64,000 nt of DNA from Vibrio hyugaensis (GCF_002906655.1 NZ_CP025794.1:3162001-3226000), one strand, 5' to 3'. Positions 48,956 to 58,609 are shown, numbered from the stretch's first letter. Program-made: numbers and translations. The notes: a model not told the origin generated them from the sequence alone.

Positions 48956-48974
48956 ATCGGTTTAGCAGTAAAGA

Positions 48975-49259
48975 TTACAGCTCATCCAAGAACGTGATTT
49001 TTGGCTCACTGGCAAGTAAACCATCAATCTCACTCAGTAGAGTCTGGAAATGCGTTGTTTTGCAGTGTTCGTCAAACGCGGCTTGGTCTGCAAACTGCTC
49101 TTGGAATAAGAATTGGCTTGGGTCATTTTTGTCTTGGAACAAGTGATAACGCACGCAGCCCGTCTCATTTCGAGTCGGCTCTAGCATCGCTTCTAATGCT
49201 TGTTTTAGTTGAGATACGCAGTCAGGTTTTGCGTGAAATGCAGCAGTTAAATGAATCAT
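48975..49259 (-). CDS. Antibiotic biosynthesis monooxygenase (ABM/YgiN-like) protein
   Basis: A 94-residue ferredoxin-like ABM-domain protein, beginning MIHLTAAFHAKPD. The family core RYHLFQDKNDPSQFLFQEQFADQAAFDEHCKT is intact (motif F-x-E-x-[WF]). Relatives such as YgiN act on quinols or small carbonyl compounds as dimers; the substrate cannot be predicted. It lies 68 bases upstream (in genome order) of the gloA-like gene on the same strand, so the two may be co-transcribed. Confidence 0.85.
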   Translation of the reverse strand: MIHLTAAFHAKPDCVSQLKQALEAMLEPTRNETGCVRYHLFQDKNDPSQFLFQEQFADQAAFDEHCKTTHFQTLLSEIDGLLASEPKITFLDEL

Positions 49260-49327
49260 AGTTGTGTTTGCTTCTTTGTTTTTATTAAAGGGGATAGTGG
49301 CAGTTTCTGTTAGGACAGAACTTACTA

Positions 49328-49723
49328 TCAGAGATAGCGACCTTGGCGCTGCAAGAATTCGATCTTGTAGCCATCTGGGTCGGTAATGAAGAAAAATGTC
49401 GCTAAGTGTTTTTCCTGATGGTCAAAGACTTTGATGTCGCTCGCTTCGATATCCAGCGAGTTTAAGCGTCGATAAGTCGCCGCAATGTCTTCTACGCTTA
49501 CCGCAAGGTGCCCGTAAGCCGTACCATGTGTGTATGGCTCACTTTGGTCGTGATTGTGAGTGAGTTCTAACTCGAATCCCGTTTCAGGGTTTGCTAAGTA
49601 GGTAAGAGAAAAGCCGTCGAATACGTATTGGTCTTTGATTTCTAGCTCAAGTGCGTCGCGATAAAACTTAAGAGAACGCTCCAGATCGCTTACGCGGATC
49701 ATGGTATGAATCATTTTTGTCAT
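49328..49723 (-). CDS. gloA: Lactoylglutathione lyase (glyoxalase I)-like VOC protein
   Basis: A 131-residue vicinal-oxygen-chelate enzyme. The four expected metal ligands are present: His6 (MIHTMIRVSD), Glu53 (ELELTHN), His72 (YGHLAVSV) and Glu122 (YKIEFLQR), as in nickel-dependent E. coli GloA. The role is conversion of the methylglyoxal-glutathione adduct to lactoylglutathione. Vibrio also carry a second, closer GloA, so this may be a paralogue with a shifted substrate; the family call is firmer than the symbol. Confidence 0.85.
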   Translation of the reverse strand: MTKMIHTMIRVSDLERSLKFYRDALELEIKDQYVFDGFSLTYLANPETGFELELTHNHDQSEPYTHGTAYGHLAVSVEDIAATYRRLNSLDIEASDIKVFDHQEKHLATFFFITDPDGYKIEFLQRQGRYL

Positions 49724-49805
49724 GAGTACTCCTTAATACTGCGCCTAGACTAGTCAGTTTTAGCGCGAGTTTGGTAGTACTCAGGTACGACAATAATGTG
49801 AGTGG

Positions 49806-50102
49806 TTAGTTTTGCTCACTCAGTGCTTGAGCTAGCGTCGCTTGTGGTTGTCTGGCGTAGGTAAGGCAGGCGCAGCGAAGCAGAGAGGCGAAGTTATTGA
49901 CCTCCCCGTTGTGTTCTAACGCTTCTTGGTAAACGGTCGTGATGAACTTAGGTACGGTCATGTCTTGGGCAGAGGCAATTTCTTCTAGAATCAACCAAAA
50001 ACTCGATTCCAACTTTACGCTGGTGGCATGGCCATCAATGCGGATGGAGCGGGTAACAAACTGATAGTTTTCTTGTGGTTGTTTAGCAAATATTTCGCAC
50101 AT
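49806..50102 (-). CDS. Ribbon-helix-helix domain protein
   Basis: A 98-residue protein (start MCEIFAKQPQENYQF, 50102; the frame extends to 50174). Central segment TRSIRIDGHATSVKLESSFW then FWLILEEIASAQDMTVPKFIT fits the RHH_4 domain, a small beta-helix-helix fold that in relatives binds DNA or regulates aldehyde metabolism. Three cysteines occur near the start and in LLRCACLTYA. It lies between the gloA-like gene and phoA; its target is unknown. Confidence 0.8.
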   Translation of the reverse strand: MCEIFAKQPQENYQFVTRSIRIDGHATSVKLESSFWLILEEIASAQDMTVPKFITTVYQEALEHNGEVNNFASLLRCACLTYARQPQATLAQALSEQN

Positions 50103-50172
50103 AAGGTTATTCGTTTTTATAAAAGAGCCGCAATTATTGAAGGGAGGGAGTAAGCCGTCAACCGTTTCTATC

Positions 50173-50204
50173 ACAAAAAAAACGCTCCCAGAAGAGAGCG
50201 TTTG
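50173..50204 (-). terminator. Terminator of phoA
   Basis: On the minus strand AAACGCTC/GAGCGTTT with a short loop is followed by eight T residues, 46 bases past the phoA stop. Confidence 0.85.
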
Positions 50205-50249
50205 AGTATCACCACGAAAGTGGCGTGAGTGTGGTTATGCGTTGACGAG

Positions 50250-51827
50250 TTAGTTAATTTGCTTGATGAGGTATTGACCTAGCTCAGAGTGATGCATGAT
50301 CTTGGAGATAGGCAAAATCGTGCCAGCAGGCCCCCAAGCAAATACGTTTACAGGGGTGTGCGTGTGTGTGCCAGTTCCCCAGACTGTATTCTGTTTCGTC
50401 CCTTGTTCGCGAGCGAGTAGGTTACCTCTATCGTTGTAAGGAAAAAACGCATCAAAATCGTTAATTGCTGGGACGTTTTCTTCACTTAAATATTTGTGGC
50501 TTGCTAAGCGATAAGAGTTTGGTTTACTTGCTAAGACGCGCTCTGCCTGTTCTGGTGTGATAGAAAAGTCACTATTTGCGTTTACGATTTCGGCCAACTT
50601 GGCTGGTGTTTGTTTTGTTTTATCAAGCTTTTGAAACTCGCTGATCATGCCGTAGTAGCTTTGTTTTTGATTATAAAGTCCATCAAGAATATCGAACTTG
50701 CCAAAGTTAAAGTTGGGAGCATAATCGCGATTCGTAAAAGCCTCACCATTGCGCTTTTGTGGTTTGGGTAAATCAGCGGAAGAATAACTGAAGCCAAATG
50801 AACCGGTTTCATGATCGGCAGTGACTATCACCAACGTGTCTTCACGGCCTTTTGCCCATTCGTATACAGAGTTCACTGCTTCATCAAACTTAATCAGCTC
50901 GTGCAACATGGTTCCGGCGTCATTGCTGTGACCCGCCCAGTCGATTTGACCTCCTTCGACCATTAAGAAGAAGCCATCTTTATCCTTAGATAGGATATCG
51001 AGCGCTTTTACGGTCATTTCTTCAAGTGACGGTTGCGTGCGTTTTGGATCATTTTTACTTTTGCTGTAAGCGATGCCATCGTCCATGCCTGAATAGGCAA
51101 ATAAACCCAGTAGCTTATCGCCTTTGGAGGCTTCAAGCATATCGCGGTTAAACGCCAAACTGTAACCTTGCTGCTGTGCTTCTGTCAGTAAGTTACGCTC
51201 GTCTTTGCGTTTCGATTTTAGGTAAACGTCACCTTGGGTCAGCTTCTCAAGTTGTTTGTATGTGTCGCCTTTCTCGTTGGTTGATTTAGGAATCCAGTGG
51301 CGTAAACCGCCAGACAGTAGAACATCGACTCCCGTCTCTAGCATATCAACCGCGATACTGTTTTCGAGAGAACGATGCGGTTGATGAGAAGCAAAAGCCG
51401 CTGGTGTGGCGTGTGTCATTCGCGTATCCGACACCAAGCCCGTTGCTTTGCCCTTTGCTTTGGCTTTTTCCAGAATGGTTTCCACGTGATTACCTTGGCT
51501 ATCAATACCGATCACTTCTGATGCCGTCGGGGTGCCAGTAGCGAGCATTGTGGCAGAGCAAGCAGAATCGACGACAATCGCATCCTCAGGGTTGGTCAAG
51601 GATGAACCAATAACGCCTTCTTGTGCGAGCTTGTAAATGGCGGTCGTTTCGCCTTTGTAAATCGAGTTTGGTGCGTGATTCGCGTAAGTCTCTAACAAGC
51701 CAACTTGCTGAGGACCCATGCCATCACCAATCATTAGGATAACGTTTTTGATTTCTGCTGATAGCGCATTGAAAGAGAGCGTGGATGCCGCTACTGCGGT
51801 CACAATTGGGGTCAATAAGTGCTTCAT
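50250..51827 (-). CDS. phoA: Alkaline phosphatase, Vibrio type
   Basis: A 525-residue periplasmic metallophosphatase. Signal peptide (MKHLLTPIVTAVAASTLSFN-ALSA) gives cleavage after ALSA. Metal site residues: Asp in ILMIGDGMG near residue 35, the nucleophile Ser88 in VVDSACSATMLATG, TADHETGSFGF, and the histidine in HTHTPVNVFAWGP. It resembles the known cold-active Vibrio enzyme in having extra segments relative to E. coli PhoA. The start is 51827. A weak Pho box-like sequence (TTGTCATAAAT) lies 40-50 bases upstream. Phosphate-starvation control is expected by family. Confidence 0.92.
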   Translation of the reverse strand: MKHLLTPIVTAVAASTLSFNALSAEIKNVILMIGDGMGPQQVGLLETYANHAPNSIYKGETTAIYKLAQEGVIGSSLTNPEDAIVVDSACSATMLATGTPTASEVIGIDSQGNHVETILEKAKAKGKATGLVSDTRMTHATPAAFASHQPHRSLENSIAVDMLETGVDVLLSGGLRHWIPKSTNEKGDTYKQLEKLTQGDVYLKSKRKDERNLLTEAQQQGYSLAFNRDMLEASKGDKLLGLFAYSGMDDGIAYSKSKNDPKRTQPSLEEMTVKALDILSKDKDGFFLMVEGGQIDWAGHSNDAGTMLHELIKFDEAVNSVYEWAKGREDTLVIVTADHETGSFGFSYSSADLPKPQKRNGEAFTNRDYAPNFNFGKFDILDGLYNQKQSYYGMISEFQKLDKTKQTPAKLAEIVNANSDFSITPEQAERVLASKPNSYRLASHKYLSEENVPAINDFDAFFPYNDRGNLLAREQGTKQNTVWGTGTHTHTPVNVFAWGPAGTILPISKIMHHSELGQYLIKQIN

Positions 51828-51940
51828 TGTATATTCCTTATTTATAAAAGCGTGCAAATTAAAACAAGGATTTATGACAAAATTGCTACCGTCACAAAAG
51901 GTTCATGTGTACTTCATTTCTTTTTACTAGGGCAGAAATA

Positions 51941-51966
51941 AGAAAGCCCACAGAAGTGGGCTTGAA
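51941..51966 (-). terminator. Terminator of the BCCT gene
   Basis: Stem AAGCCCAC/GTGGGCTT (51944-51951 with 51956-51963), 4-base loop; T-rich (TTTCTTATTTC) on the minus strand. Confidence 0.7.
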
Positions 51967-51999
51967 TTAGGTTTAGGAGTGGAAAGTCATGAGCTAAAG

Positions 52000-53898
52000 C
52001 TACACCGCGTAAGCAGGGCTTTGGGCCACGATTTGATTAAACTCGACTCTTGATTGCTGGGCCGCATCAGATAGCTCGAGTTTTCTCTCTTTTGCTTTCA
52101 TTACATTATCCAATAGGGTCTGCAACTCATCCTGCATCTCCTGAGGTAAGTGATGATCAGCAAAATCATTGTCGTCGCTGTGCTCCAGAGCAAAAGCGCG
52201 AATTCGTTTACGTAGTTTCATGAGCTCGGCTAACGCTTCACGTTCTTCTTCTGCCGCATCTTGAGCTGCATCACGCGCACGCTCAAACTTCGCCATTGCC
52301 ATGCCTTCTGTTGACCACGGATCAAATTCTGGTAGCTCTTCAATGTTGATGGTTGGCTCGATGTAATCTTCTTGATGACGAATATCCAGCGTGGTTGCAC
52401 GCACCGCAGAGACCATCAGCATGATTGAGATACCCAACAAAGGTAAACCACCCACGATAGCCGCGGTCTGTAGTGTGCTTAACCCACCCATAAACATCAG
52501 AACCGTTGGAAGGAAGGATAAGGTGAATGCCCAGAACATTCGGTTCCAACGCATTGGCTCTTCCGTGACGTTGTTTTGTACAACAGACGCAAGAATGTAG
52601 GAAATCGAGTCAAAGGTCGTGGCAGTGAAAATAATACAAAGCACAGTAAACACGGCGATGACTAACGTACTCATTGGCAGTGCACCTAACATCGAGAAGA
52701 TCGCCGCGGTTGCGCCTTCTGCATTTAGGATAGCAACAACGTCTAGTTCTCCTGATAACTGTAGTGACAAGCCGTAGTTACCTAGAATCATAAAGAATAA
52801 GAAGCAGCCTAGAGAACCAAAGAAAATCGAGCCAGATACCATTTGTTTGATAGTGCGACCGCGCGAGATACGCGCCACAAACAGACCCATACTTGGCGCG
52901 AACACTAGCCACCATGCCCAGTAGAAAATGGTCCAATCCTGTGGGAAGTGGGTGTTGTCGAACGTACCGTATCCGCCGAACGGTTCAGCCCATGTTGCCA
53001 TCACAAAGAAATTAGACAGCATTCGGCCAATCGAGTCTAAGCCCGTTTCCAGCATGAAGATGGTTGGTCCAACCGCTAAGATGAAGGCCAGTAAGCCCAT
53101 CGCTCCCCAGAAGTTAATGTTGCTTAAAACTTTAATGCCTTTCTCCATACCTGCGTAAGAAGAGTAAGCAAAAATGGCCGTACAGATCAGCAGTACTAAC
53201 ACTTGGCTATATGTGTTTTTAGGCATACCGAAAAGATAATGCAGACCTTCGCCGATCAACGGAGCGGCTAAACCTAAGCTCGTTGCTGCACCGCCAAGCA
53301 GGCCGAAGATAAACAGTACATCAACGATTTTACCGGCAGCGCCTTTACTACGTTCTTCGCCAAGCACTGGCATCAATGCACTGGATACTTTCAAAACGGG
53401 TTGTTTACGTACGTAGAAGAAGTACGCAATTGGTAGGGCAGGGATAAGGTAGATAGACCATGCGATTGGGCCCCAGTGGAAGAGGCCATAGGTCGCCGCC
53501 CAACGCACCGCTTCTTCACTGCCTGGTTCTAGTTGAAAAGGTGGTGATTGGTAGTAATATGCCCATTCGATACAGCCCCAGTAAAGAATGCTGGCACCGA
53601 TACCGCCACAGAACAGCATCGCCGCCCATGACGCGGTGGTAAATTCTGGTTTCTCGTCAGGATCACCAAGTTTGATTTGTCCCATGTCACTGAAGACAAC
53701 GTAAATCATGAAAATAAAGGCCGCAAGACCAAGGGCAAGGTACAAGAACCCCAATTTATCCGTCATGAAGGTTTTTGCGATCGCAATCCATTCTGCGCCC
53801 TCAGTCGGGAACATAATTAATGGAAAGACAATAGAAAGTAACAGCGCGATAGCGCCAAAGAAGGTAGGTTTGTCTATGAGAGAAAATGCATTTTTCAC
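52000..53898 (-). CDS. BCCT family osmolyte transporter
   Basis: A 632-residue transporter of the betaine/carnitine/choline family with twelve helices. Signature GCIEWAYYYQSPPFQLEPGS, the tryptophan-rich WTIFYWAWWLVFAPSMGLFVARISRGRTIKQMV, and GIHWGPIAWSIY-type helix three (here LFHWGPIAWSIYLIPALPIAY). The C-terminal cytoplasmic tail (about 100 residues, Glu/Lys/Arg-rich coiled coil) is longer than usual, and such tails sense osmolarity in relatives. Substrate (glycine betaine, choline, ectoine, DMSP) is not decidable. Terminator follows. Confidence 0.88.
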   Translation of the reverse strand: MKNAFSLIDKPTFFGAIALLLSIVFPLIMFPTEGAEWIAIAKTFMTDKLGFLYLALGLAAFIFMIYVVFSDMGQIKLGDPDEKPEFTTASWAAMLFCGGIGASILYWGCIEWAYYYQSPPFQLEPGSEEAVRWAATYGLFHWGPIAWSIYLIPALPIAYFFYVRKQPVLKVSSALMPVLGEERSKGAAGKIVDVLFIFGLLGGAATSLGLAAPLIGEGLHYLFGMPKNTYSQVLVLLICTAIFAYSSYAGMEKGIKVLSNINFWGAMGLLAFILAVGPTIFMLETGLDSIGRMLSNFFVMATWAEPFGGYGTFDNTHFPQDWTIFYWAWWLVFAPSMGLFVARISRGRTIKQMVSGSIFFGSLGCFLFFMILGNYGLSLQLSGELDVVAILNAEGATAAIFSMLGALPMSTLVIAVFTVLCIIFTATTFDSISYILASVVQNNVTEEPMRWNRMFWAFTLSFLPTVLMFMGGLSTLQTAAIVGGLPLLGISIMLMVSAVRATTLDIRHQEDYIEPTINIEELPEFDPWSTEGMAMAKFERARDAAQDAAEEEREALAELMKLRKRIRAFALEHSDDNDFADHHLPQEMQDELQTLLDNVMKAKERKLELSDAAQQSRVEFNQIVAQSPAYAV

Positions 53899-54018
53899 AG
53901 TTCATCGTCCGTTAATGAATAGTTATCCATTATGGACTTGGGTAAAAACAGTGTTCAAATGAGGATGGTTGTCGTAACGGAAAAAACTCTTTTTTAACCA
54001 ATAATTTAAGGCGATATT

Positions 54019-54393
54019 TTAAACAAGAGCGAGAATAATACCACCAACGGTCAATGCCGCAGACAAATATTGACCAGCAGAGTATGAGCCATCATCCTCT
54101 TCTTCAATCGTATCTGGGTGATCCATCCCGAGTGCGCCATGAGCGAAAGATTCGATTTTGTCACCAACGGTCTTATTTTCGGCTTCCACCTTTTTGCTCT
54201 CGTGATCAATCTGTTGTAATGCGACGAGTAAGGCTTTCCCTTCAGAGGACAGCGTGACTGTATTTTGGTCGACCTTTAATGGTGCGGCATTGGCACTTTG
54301 TTCAGCCACTTTCGCTTGGTCTCGGTTATTTTGCTGTGCTGCATTGCTATAAACCGATTGACGGTTGACTGAATTGCTTCCTACTGGATTCAT
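54019..54393 (-). CDS. Predicted tail-anchored protein, unknown function
   Basis: A 124-residue protein with a Ser/Gln/Asn-rich N-terminus (MNPVGSNSVNRQSVYSNAAQ), a helical central part with heptad-like spacing (VALQQIDHESKKVEAENKTV), an acidic loop (HPDTIEEEDDGS) and a single hydrophobic segment at the very C-terminus (YLSAALTVGGIILALV). No signal peptide. This layout predicts a cytoplasmic protein inserted by its tail. The family is not recognised. It follows the chaN terminator hairpin on the same strand. Confidence 0.7.
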   Translation of the reverse strand: MNPVGSNSVNRQSVYSNAAQQNNRDQAKVAEQSANAAPLKVDQNTVTLSSEGKALLVALQQIDHESKKVEAENKTVGDKIESFAHGALGMDHPDTIEEEDDGSYSAGQYLSAALTVGGIILALV

Positions 54394-54493
54394 CTGTTAC
54401 CCCTTCGAACAACGACACTCCTTCATGAGTGCTGGTAAAAAGCAGTTATCCCTATATCGACGGCAAAGGCTATTTCTTGAATCAATCAAATAC

Positions 54494-54562
54494 AAAAATA
54501 GGTCTGTTTTTGCCGCTTTCTATGTATATCTAGAATAGCTAGCAAAAAGCAGACCTATTTAT
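54494..54562 (-). terminator. Unusually long hairpin terminator after chaN
   Basis: Arms AAATAGGTCTGTTTTTGC (54496-54513) and GCAAAAAGCAGACCTATTT (54542-54560) pair almost fully (one bulged base), enclosing 28 bases that can also fold. On the minus strand the distal arm ends in TATTTTTG, as a terminator needs. It lies between chaN and the tail-anchored gene. Confidence 0.7.
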
Positions 54563-54588
54563 CTTAAGTCGTGGTCGGATTTTTCCGA

Positions 54589-55536
54589 TTACTTACATTG
54601 AAGATCGCTGTTGCGCTTAGCTAGATGCTTGTACGCGGCCATGCGGTTTGCGTCTTGTACATAACGCACAGGTGGCGCAAGGACTTCTAATTGGTAATCC
54701 GAGCCGTCAGAAGTGACTTCCGCAGTTGGTGTAATCACAACGACGTTTAAATCTGGGTTTCTGTTCAAAATAGAAGCCGCCGTTCCCAAACCACCTTCAG
54801 TGTGGAACTTACCTGCCACGTGAACCACTTGAGTGCCTGGGTGTTGCTCTAGGTATTTGACGATTGACTCTGCCATGGTTTCATCCCAAGTGACTTGAGC
54901 GGCAAACTGCTTCTCAGTTTGTTCTGGCTTGCCGTGGTGCATAGACGCCATGAACTTTTCTTTATAAGGGCTATCCCCTGTGTTTACATCGGCCGCGACA
55001 AAAGCACGCTCATCACTGTCTAGTTTCTCTAGGTAATCTGCGCCTTGGCGACCGATGCAACGCACAATGTTCTTTGGTGCGTTTGCTGCAATAACAGGGA
55101 TATCTGCTTGCTTAGCGAACTCAACCAATGGACGGTAATCACTTTCGTAATTTGGCCATGAGTTGCTTTGTTTCATAAAGTATTGTTCGCCAATTTCACC
55201 TTTAAGGTAAGCATCAAGAACGGCTTGTTTGTCGCGAGTGACTTGTTCCATTGAAAGAGCAAGAGGACGGCTAGCAGAAGAAAGCTGTTTCAGCATGTCA
55301 GTCTGGAAACGGTGAATACCTGCGTGCGTGTGCCATTCGCCAATCAAAATTACATCGGCTTGTTGCAGCTCTGGCGTAAGAAGATTAACGGCAATGGCCT
55401 CACCAGAAGGTGCGTGCAGTTGGTAATCGTAAAAACTCGTTACGTCGGAAGAAGTGACGTCTGTGGTGGTTGGTGCGTTAGAAGCACAACCTGTAAGCAA
55501 GCCGGCAAATACCAGACTTAGGGTAGAAAAGCGCAT
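54589..55536 (-). CDS. ChaN family iron-regulated lipoprotein
   Basis: A 315-residue lipoprotein with the lipobox LLTGCAS (Cys17), so outer-membrane attached. The DUF399/ChaN domain includes ADVILIGEWHTHAGIH and LALSMEQVTRDKQAVLD, ending HVAGKFHTEGGLGTAASIL. ChaN of Campylobacter binds haem as a dimer and is iron-regulated. A Fur box at 55594-55612 lies about 60 bases upstream, supporting the same control here. GCATTGAAAAG precedes the ATG. Confidence 0.88.
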   Translation of the reverse strand: MRFSTLSLVFAGLLTGCASNAPTTTDVTSSDVTSFYDYQLHAPSGEAIAVNLLTPELQQADVILIGEWHTHAGIHRFQTDMLKQLSSASRPLALSMEQVTRDKQAVLDAYLKGEIGEQYFMKQSNSWPNYESDYRPLVEFAKQADIPVIAANAPKNIVRCIGRQGADYLEKLDSDERAFVAADVNTGDSPYKEKFMASMHHGKPEQTEKQFAAQVTWDETMAESIVKYLEQHPGTQVVHVAGKFHTEGGLGTAASILNRNPDLNVVVITPTAEVTSDGSDYQLEVLAPPVRYVQDANRMAAYKHLAKRNSDLQCK

Positions 55537-55593
55537 TGAAAAGCCTCCAAAAATGTCCGAATGATATTAATGGAGGCTGATAAATGAATCAAT

Positions 55594-55612
55594 GATAATG
55601 AGAATAATTAGC
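55594..55612 (-). promoter_or_regulatory. Fur box upstream of chaN
   Basis: GATAATGAGAATAATTAGC matches the 19-base Fur consensus GATAATGATAATCATTATC at 16 positions. It falls between the rlmA stop codon and the chaN start, so chaN has its own iron-repressed promoter separate from rlmA. Confidence 0.75.
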
Positions 55613-55623
55613 GTTATATTCTG

Positions 55624-56463
55624 TTATTCATTGTCAGATTGTTCAGTTTTTTTACGGTAAACGCGTAGCATAAAGTCAGCCTCACATTGGAAAAGTGTAG
55701 ATGACTTTAGTTCTTCACGAAGTTCGTCAGTGGCTTTCCATGCAAATGGTGTCATTTGGAGCAAATCGAATGCAACCCCATCTTTTAAATCCATGGTGTA
55801 GTTAAGCTTTTGTTGATGCTCTAACTCGAAGCCTTCAATGTTTTCTGGCTCTTCATTATGCAAGCGCACTTCTTGGTAGATACGCTCGCGGAATTGGTAT
55901 AGGTGGCGACCTGCTGGCGTCACAGTAATAACAACACCATTGTCTTTAATCACACGTTGTAGCTCTTCTGCTTTACACGGAGCGTAGATACGTAAGATCG
56001 CGTCTAGAGATTGTTCTGCAAACGGCAAGCGATGGCTTGATGCCACGCTGAAATCACAATTTGGGTAGCGCTTAGACGCGAAACGAATGGCGACTTTAGA
56101 AATATCTAGACCATACACCGTCGTGTCTTCATTTTGTGAGTGCAGAGACTGCTGAACTTGGTCTGTGTAGTAGCCTTCGCCGCAACCAATATCCAACAAT
56201 TGATGGCTTGTGCCTTCTGTGTATTTGGCACATAGGCTTGCGACTTCTTGGCGCATCGGATCGTAATGATTCCCTTCTAAAAAGCGACGACGTGCTTGCA
56301 TCATCTCTTTGTTATCACCTGGATCTTTTGAGCGTTTGTGGTGCGCTGGCATCAAGTTGACGTAGCCTTCTTTTGCTAAATCAAACTGATGGTTGTTTTC
56401 ACACTTAAACGTCTTTGCTGTTAGCTCAAGAGGTTGGTGACATAGAGGACATTGATAGTTCAT
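55624..56463 (-). CDS. rlmA: 23S rRNA (guanine-745-N1) methyltransferase RlmA
   Basis: A 279-residue SAM methyltransferase. N-terminal zinc ribbon CPLCHQPLEL and FKCENNHQFDLAKEGYVNL (four metal ligands, Cys and His). SAM-binding LLDIGCGEGYYTDQV and the DAILRIYAPCKAEEL segment are intact. Start at 56463 (MNYQCPLCHQP) matches E. coli. Family members methylate G745 of 23S rRNA; in some strains the paralogue confers tylosin tolerance. Follows the MCP terminator on the same strand. Confidence 0.93.
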   Translation of the reverse strand: MNYQCPLCHQPLELTAKTFKCENNHQFDLAKEGYVNLMPAHHKRSKDPGDNKEMMQARRRFLEGNHYDPMRQEVASLCAKYTEGTSHQLLDIGCGEGYYTDQVQQSLHSQNEDTTVYGLDISKVAIRFASKRYPNCDFSVASSHRLPFAEQSLDAILRIYAPCKAEELQRVIKDNGVVITVTPAGRHLYQFRERIYQEVRLHNEEPENIEGFELEHQQKLNYTMDLKDGVAFDLLQMTPFAWKATDELREELKSSTLFQCEADFMLRVYRKKTEQSDNE

Positions 56464-56525
56464 GACGATCTCTGGACAGGAAGTAGGGCGGCAAATTCTA
56501 TCAAAAAGGGATGCTGCAAGCGAAA

Positions 56526-56553
56526 CAAAAAAGAGCCGAATTATCGGCTCTTT
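56526..56553 (-). terminator. Terminator of the chemoreceptor gene
   Basis: On the minus strand GAAAGAGCCGA/TCGGCTCTTTT with a 4-base loop and six T residues. Confidence 0.88.
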
Positions 56554-56572
56554 CATCGGTTTTATTGGAGGG

Positions 56573-58609
56573 TTAGTGGAAGAAATCCACTTGCTGTTTC
56601 AAGTTTTGTGCTTGGTGCTGTAGCTCGGTTGCGCTTTGCGATGTTTTAGCGCTGGTATCGCGGCTTTCGCGGTTAAGTTCGCTAATAGAGTGCGCGTTTG
56701 CGGCAATCTCTTGAGAAACTTGCGCTTGTTCTTCGGATGTTGCAGCAATGGCATCGGCTTGAGACGCAATGGACTGAACTTGTCCTGCGATGGCTTCCAG
56801 CGCTGTGCCTGCCTCCTGCGCCTTATCAAGTACCTTGTTTGCGTTCTGCTGGCTTTCCGTCATCATGCTTACGGCATTGCTGGTGGAGCCTTTAAGTTTC
56901 TCGATGATCTCTACGACATCTTTCACTGAGGTCTGAGTACGATGAGCAAGCGTTCGAACTTCGTCTGCCACTACGGCAAAGCCACGGCCTTGTTCACCCG
57001 CTCGCGCAGCCTCAATTGCCGCGTTAAGCGCAAGTAGGTTGGTTTGCTCTGCGATCTCATCAATCATTTTCGTCACGGTTTGGATGCTTTCGCTATCACG
57101 GTTCACTTGTTCGATGGCCGCAGCCGATTGGTCGATCTGGTCGTTTAGCTGAGCCACATCAATACAAACGCCTTCAACGACTTCGAGACCTGATTGGCTA
57201 TCAGTGTTTGCAGAGCGAACATTTTCGGCAATTTGCTCAACTTGCTGAGCGACAGATTGAGCAGACGAAGCCATCTCCTCAATTGCAGTCACCACTTGCT
57301 CTACCTGCTCTTGCTGGAGAGCGGATTGCGTTAGGTTGCGGTTTGCATCATCCACAACACTGGTCGAGTTGCTTTCAACTTGGTCGCTGGTCGCGCGAAT
57401 TTGACCAACTAACTCGTTCAGTTGTCCCGCCATATTGGCAACGCCGTTGTTCAAGTTAATGATTTCGTTTTTCGATGCTTTACCTGAAGCAGGAATATCG
57501 ATACTCACTTCACCTTTTGCCAAACGGTTCATGTAGCCATTCAAAATGGTGAGTGGATTTAACGTTCGGTTAAGAACAAGCGTAAGCACCACAAAAGTGG
57601 CCGCTGCCACAATTAGAGAAATCGTCGCAATCAGTTGAAGCAAAGCTTGGCTGCCTTTGGTGACTTCATTGATGAAAGTGCCACCTAAGAGTTTCCAATT
57701 CCAACCTGGTACTTGAGTGTAAACTAAGTACTTTTCACCCACGGTGCCTTGGTATTCAAATGGGTAGCGAATCAAACCACTGTTTTGCTTAAATAGCTGA
57801 TAGAAAGGTTTGTTGCCGTTGTAGTCAGACACTTCTTGAATCGGTGGATCGCTCTCTTCGTGTTTTGGGTGAAGAAGGTAGTGACCTTGGTTGTCTTTTT
57901 CGTTATCCAGAATGATGGTGTAACCAGTTTCGCCCCATTTTACGCTTTGTAGCGAGCTGAATAGATCTTGGGTCGCGCGCTCAACAGGTAAACCAATGAA
58001 TGAGATACCGTTGACCTTACCATTTGCGTCTTTTAAAGGTGCGTAGTAGGTGATGTAGCGCTCACCATAAAGTTTGATTTGCGCATAGTAAGGTTGCCCG
58101 TTCTTAAGCTTTTGGTAACCCGGGTGGTTAAGCCCCAATGTAGTGCCAAGTGCTCTTTTACCTTGAGGATCTTTTAGTGAAGTAGCGACGCGAATGAAGT
58201 CGTTGCCCATTGGAGCAAACAGGGTTGCAACAGCGCCAGTGTCACGAGTGAAGCTATCAACTAACTTAGTGTCACCAATCAAGCTTTCGCTGTATTGGGT
58301 GATGTTTGGTACTTGGTGACCTTGAAAGTCGACGTTGTAACTCTCTACATAGACGCCCGCCAAATAACCATTGCGGAAGGTTGATTCCAAAACTTCTGCC
58401 GTGTGCAGATAAGCATTGAACTGGCCTGCAATGGTTTTTGCCATCGATTCCACTTTAGATTGATGTTCTTTCAACGTGTTTTCTAAAAGTACGTTTGAAG
58501 CGTTTTGATAAACAAGCGCAGCAATGCTTGAAAATGCAATAAGCAGACACAGTGTGATGACCAGCTTGAGCTGAAAACCGACACTTTGATTCCGATATTT
58601 GTCTAGCAT
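56573..58609 (-). CDS. Methyl-accepting chemotaxis protein
   Basis: A 678-residue transmembrane chemoreceptor. First helix about residues 15-36, a large periplasmic Cache-type sensor (to about 318, with [24 protein letters not shown] end, here [14 protein letters not shown]), second helix about 325-347, HAMP ([24 protein letters not shown]), and a cytoplasmic signalling domain with the hairpin tip [34 protein letters not shown] (shown in part: [16 protein letters not shown]). Ligand unknown. Ligand-binding motif for amino acids could not be confirmed. Confidence 0.93.
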   Translation of the reverse strand: MLDKYRNQSVGFQLKLVITLCLLIAFSSIAALVYQNASNVLLENTLKEHQSKVESMAKTIAGQFNAYLHTAEVLESTFRNGYLAGVYVESYNVDFQGHQVPNITQYSESLIGDTKLVDSFTRDTGAVATLFAPMGNDFIRVATSLKDPQGKRALGTTLGLNHPGYQKLKNGQPYYAQIKLYGERYITYYAPLKDANGKVNGISFIGLPVERATQDLFSSLQSVKWGETGYTIILDNEKDNQGHYLLHPKHEESDPPIQEVSDYNGNKPFYQLFKQNSGLIRYPFEYQGTVGEKYLVYTQVPGWNWKLLGGTFINEVTKGSQALLQLIATISLIVAAATFVVLTLVLNRTLNPLTILNGYMNRLAKGEVSIDIPASGKASKNEIINLNNGVANMAGQLNELVGQIRATSDQVESNSTSVVDDANRNLTQSALQQEQVEQVVTAIEEMASSAQSVAQQVEQIAENVRSANTDSQSGLEVVEGVCIDVAQLNDQIDQSAAAIEQVNRDSESIQTVTKMIDEIAEQTNLLALNAAIEAARAGEQGRGFAVVADEVRTLAHRTQTSVKDVVEIIEKLKGSTSNAVSMMTESQQNANKVLDKAQEAGTALEAIAGQVQSIASQADAIAATSEEQAQVSQEIAANAHSISELNRESRDTSAKTSQSATELQHQAQNLKQQVDFFH

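Noticed and set aside
51863..51880. Pho box upstream of phoA
   Set aside because: Only one good half-site (TTGTCAT) is visible; the second repeat does not match, so I report it only as weak.
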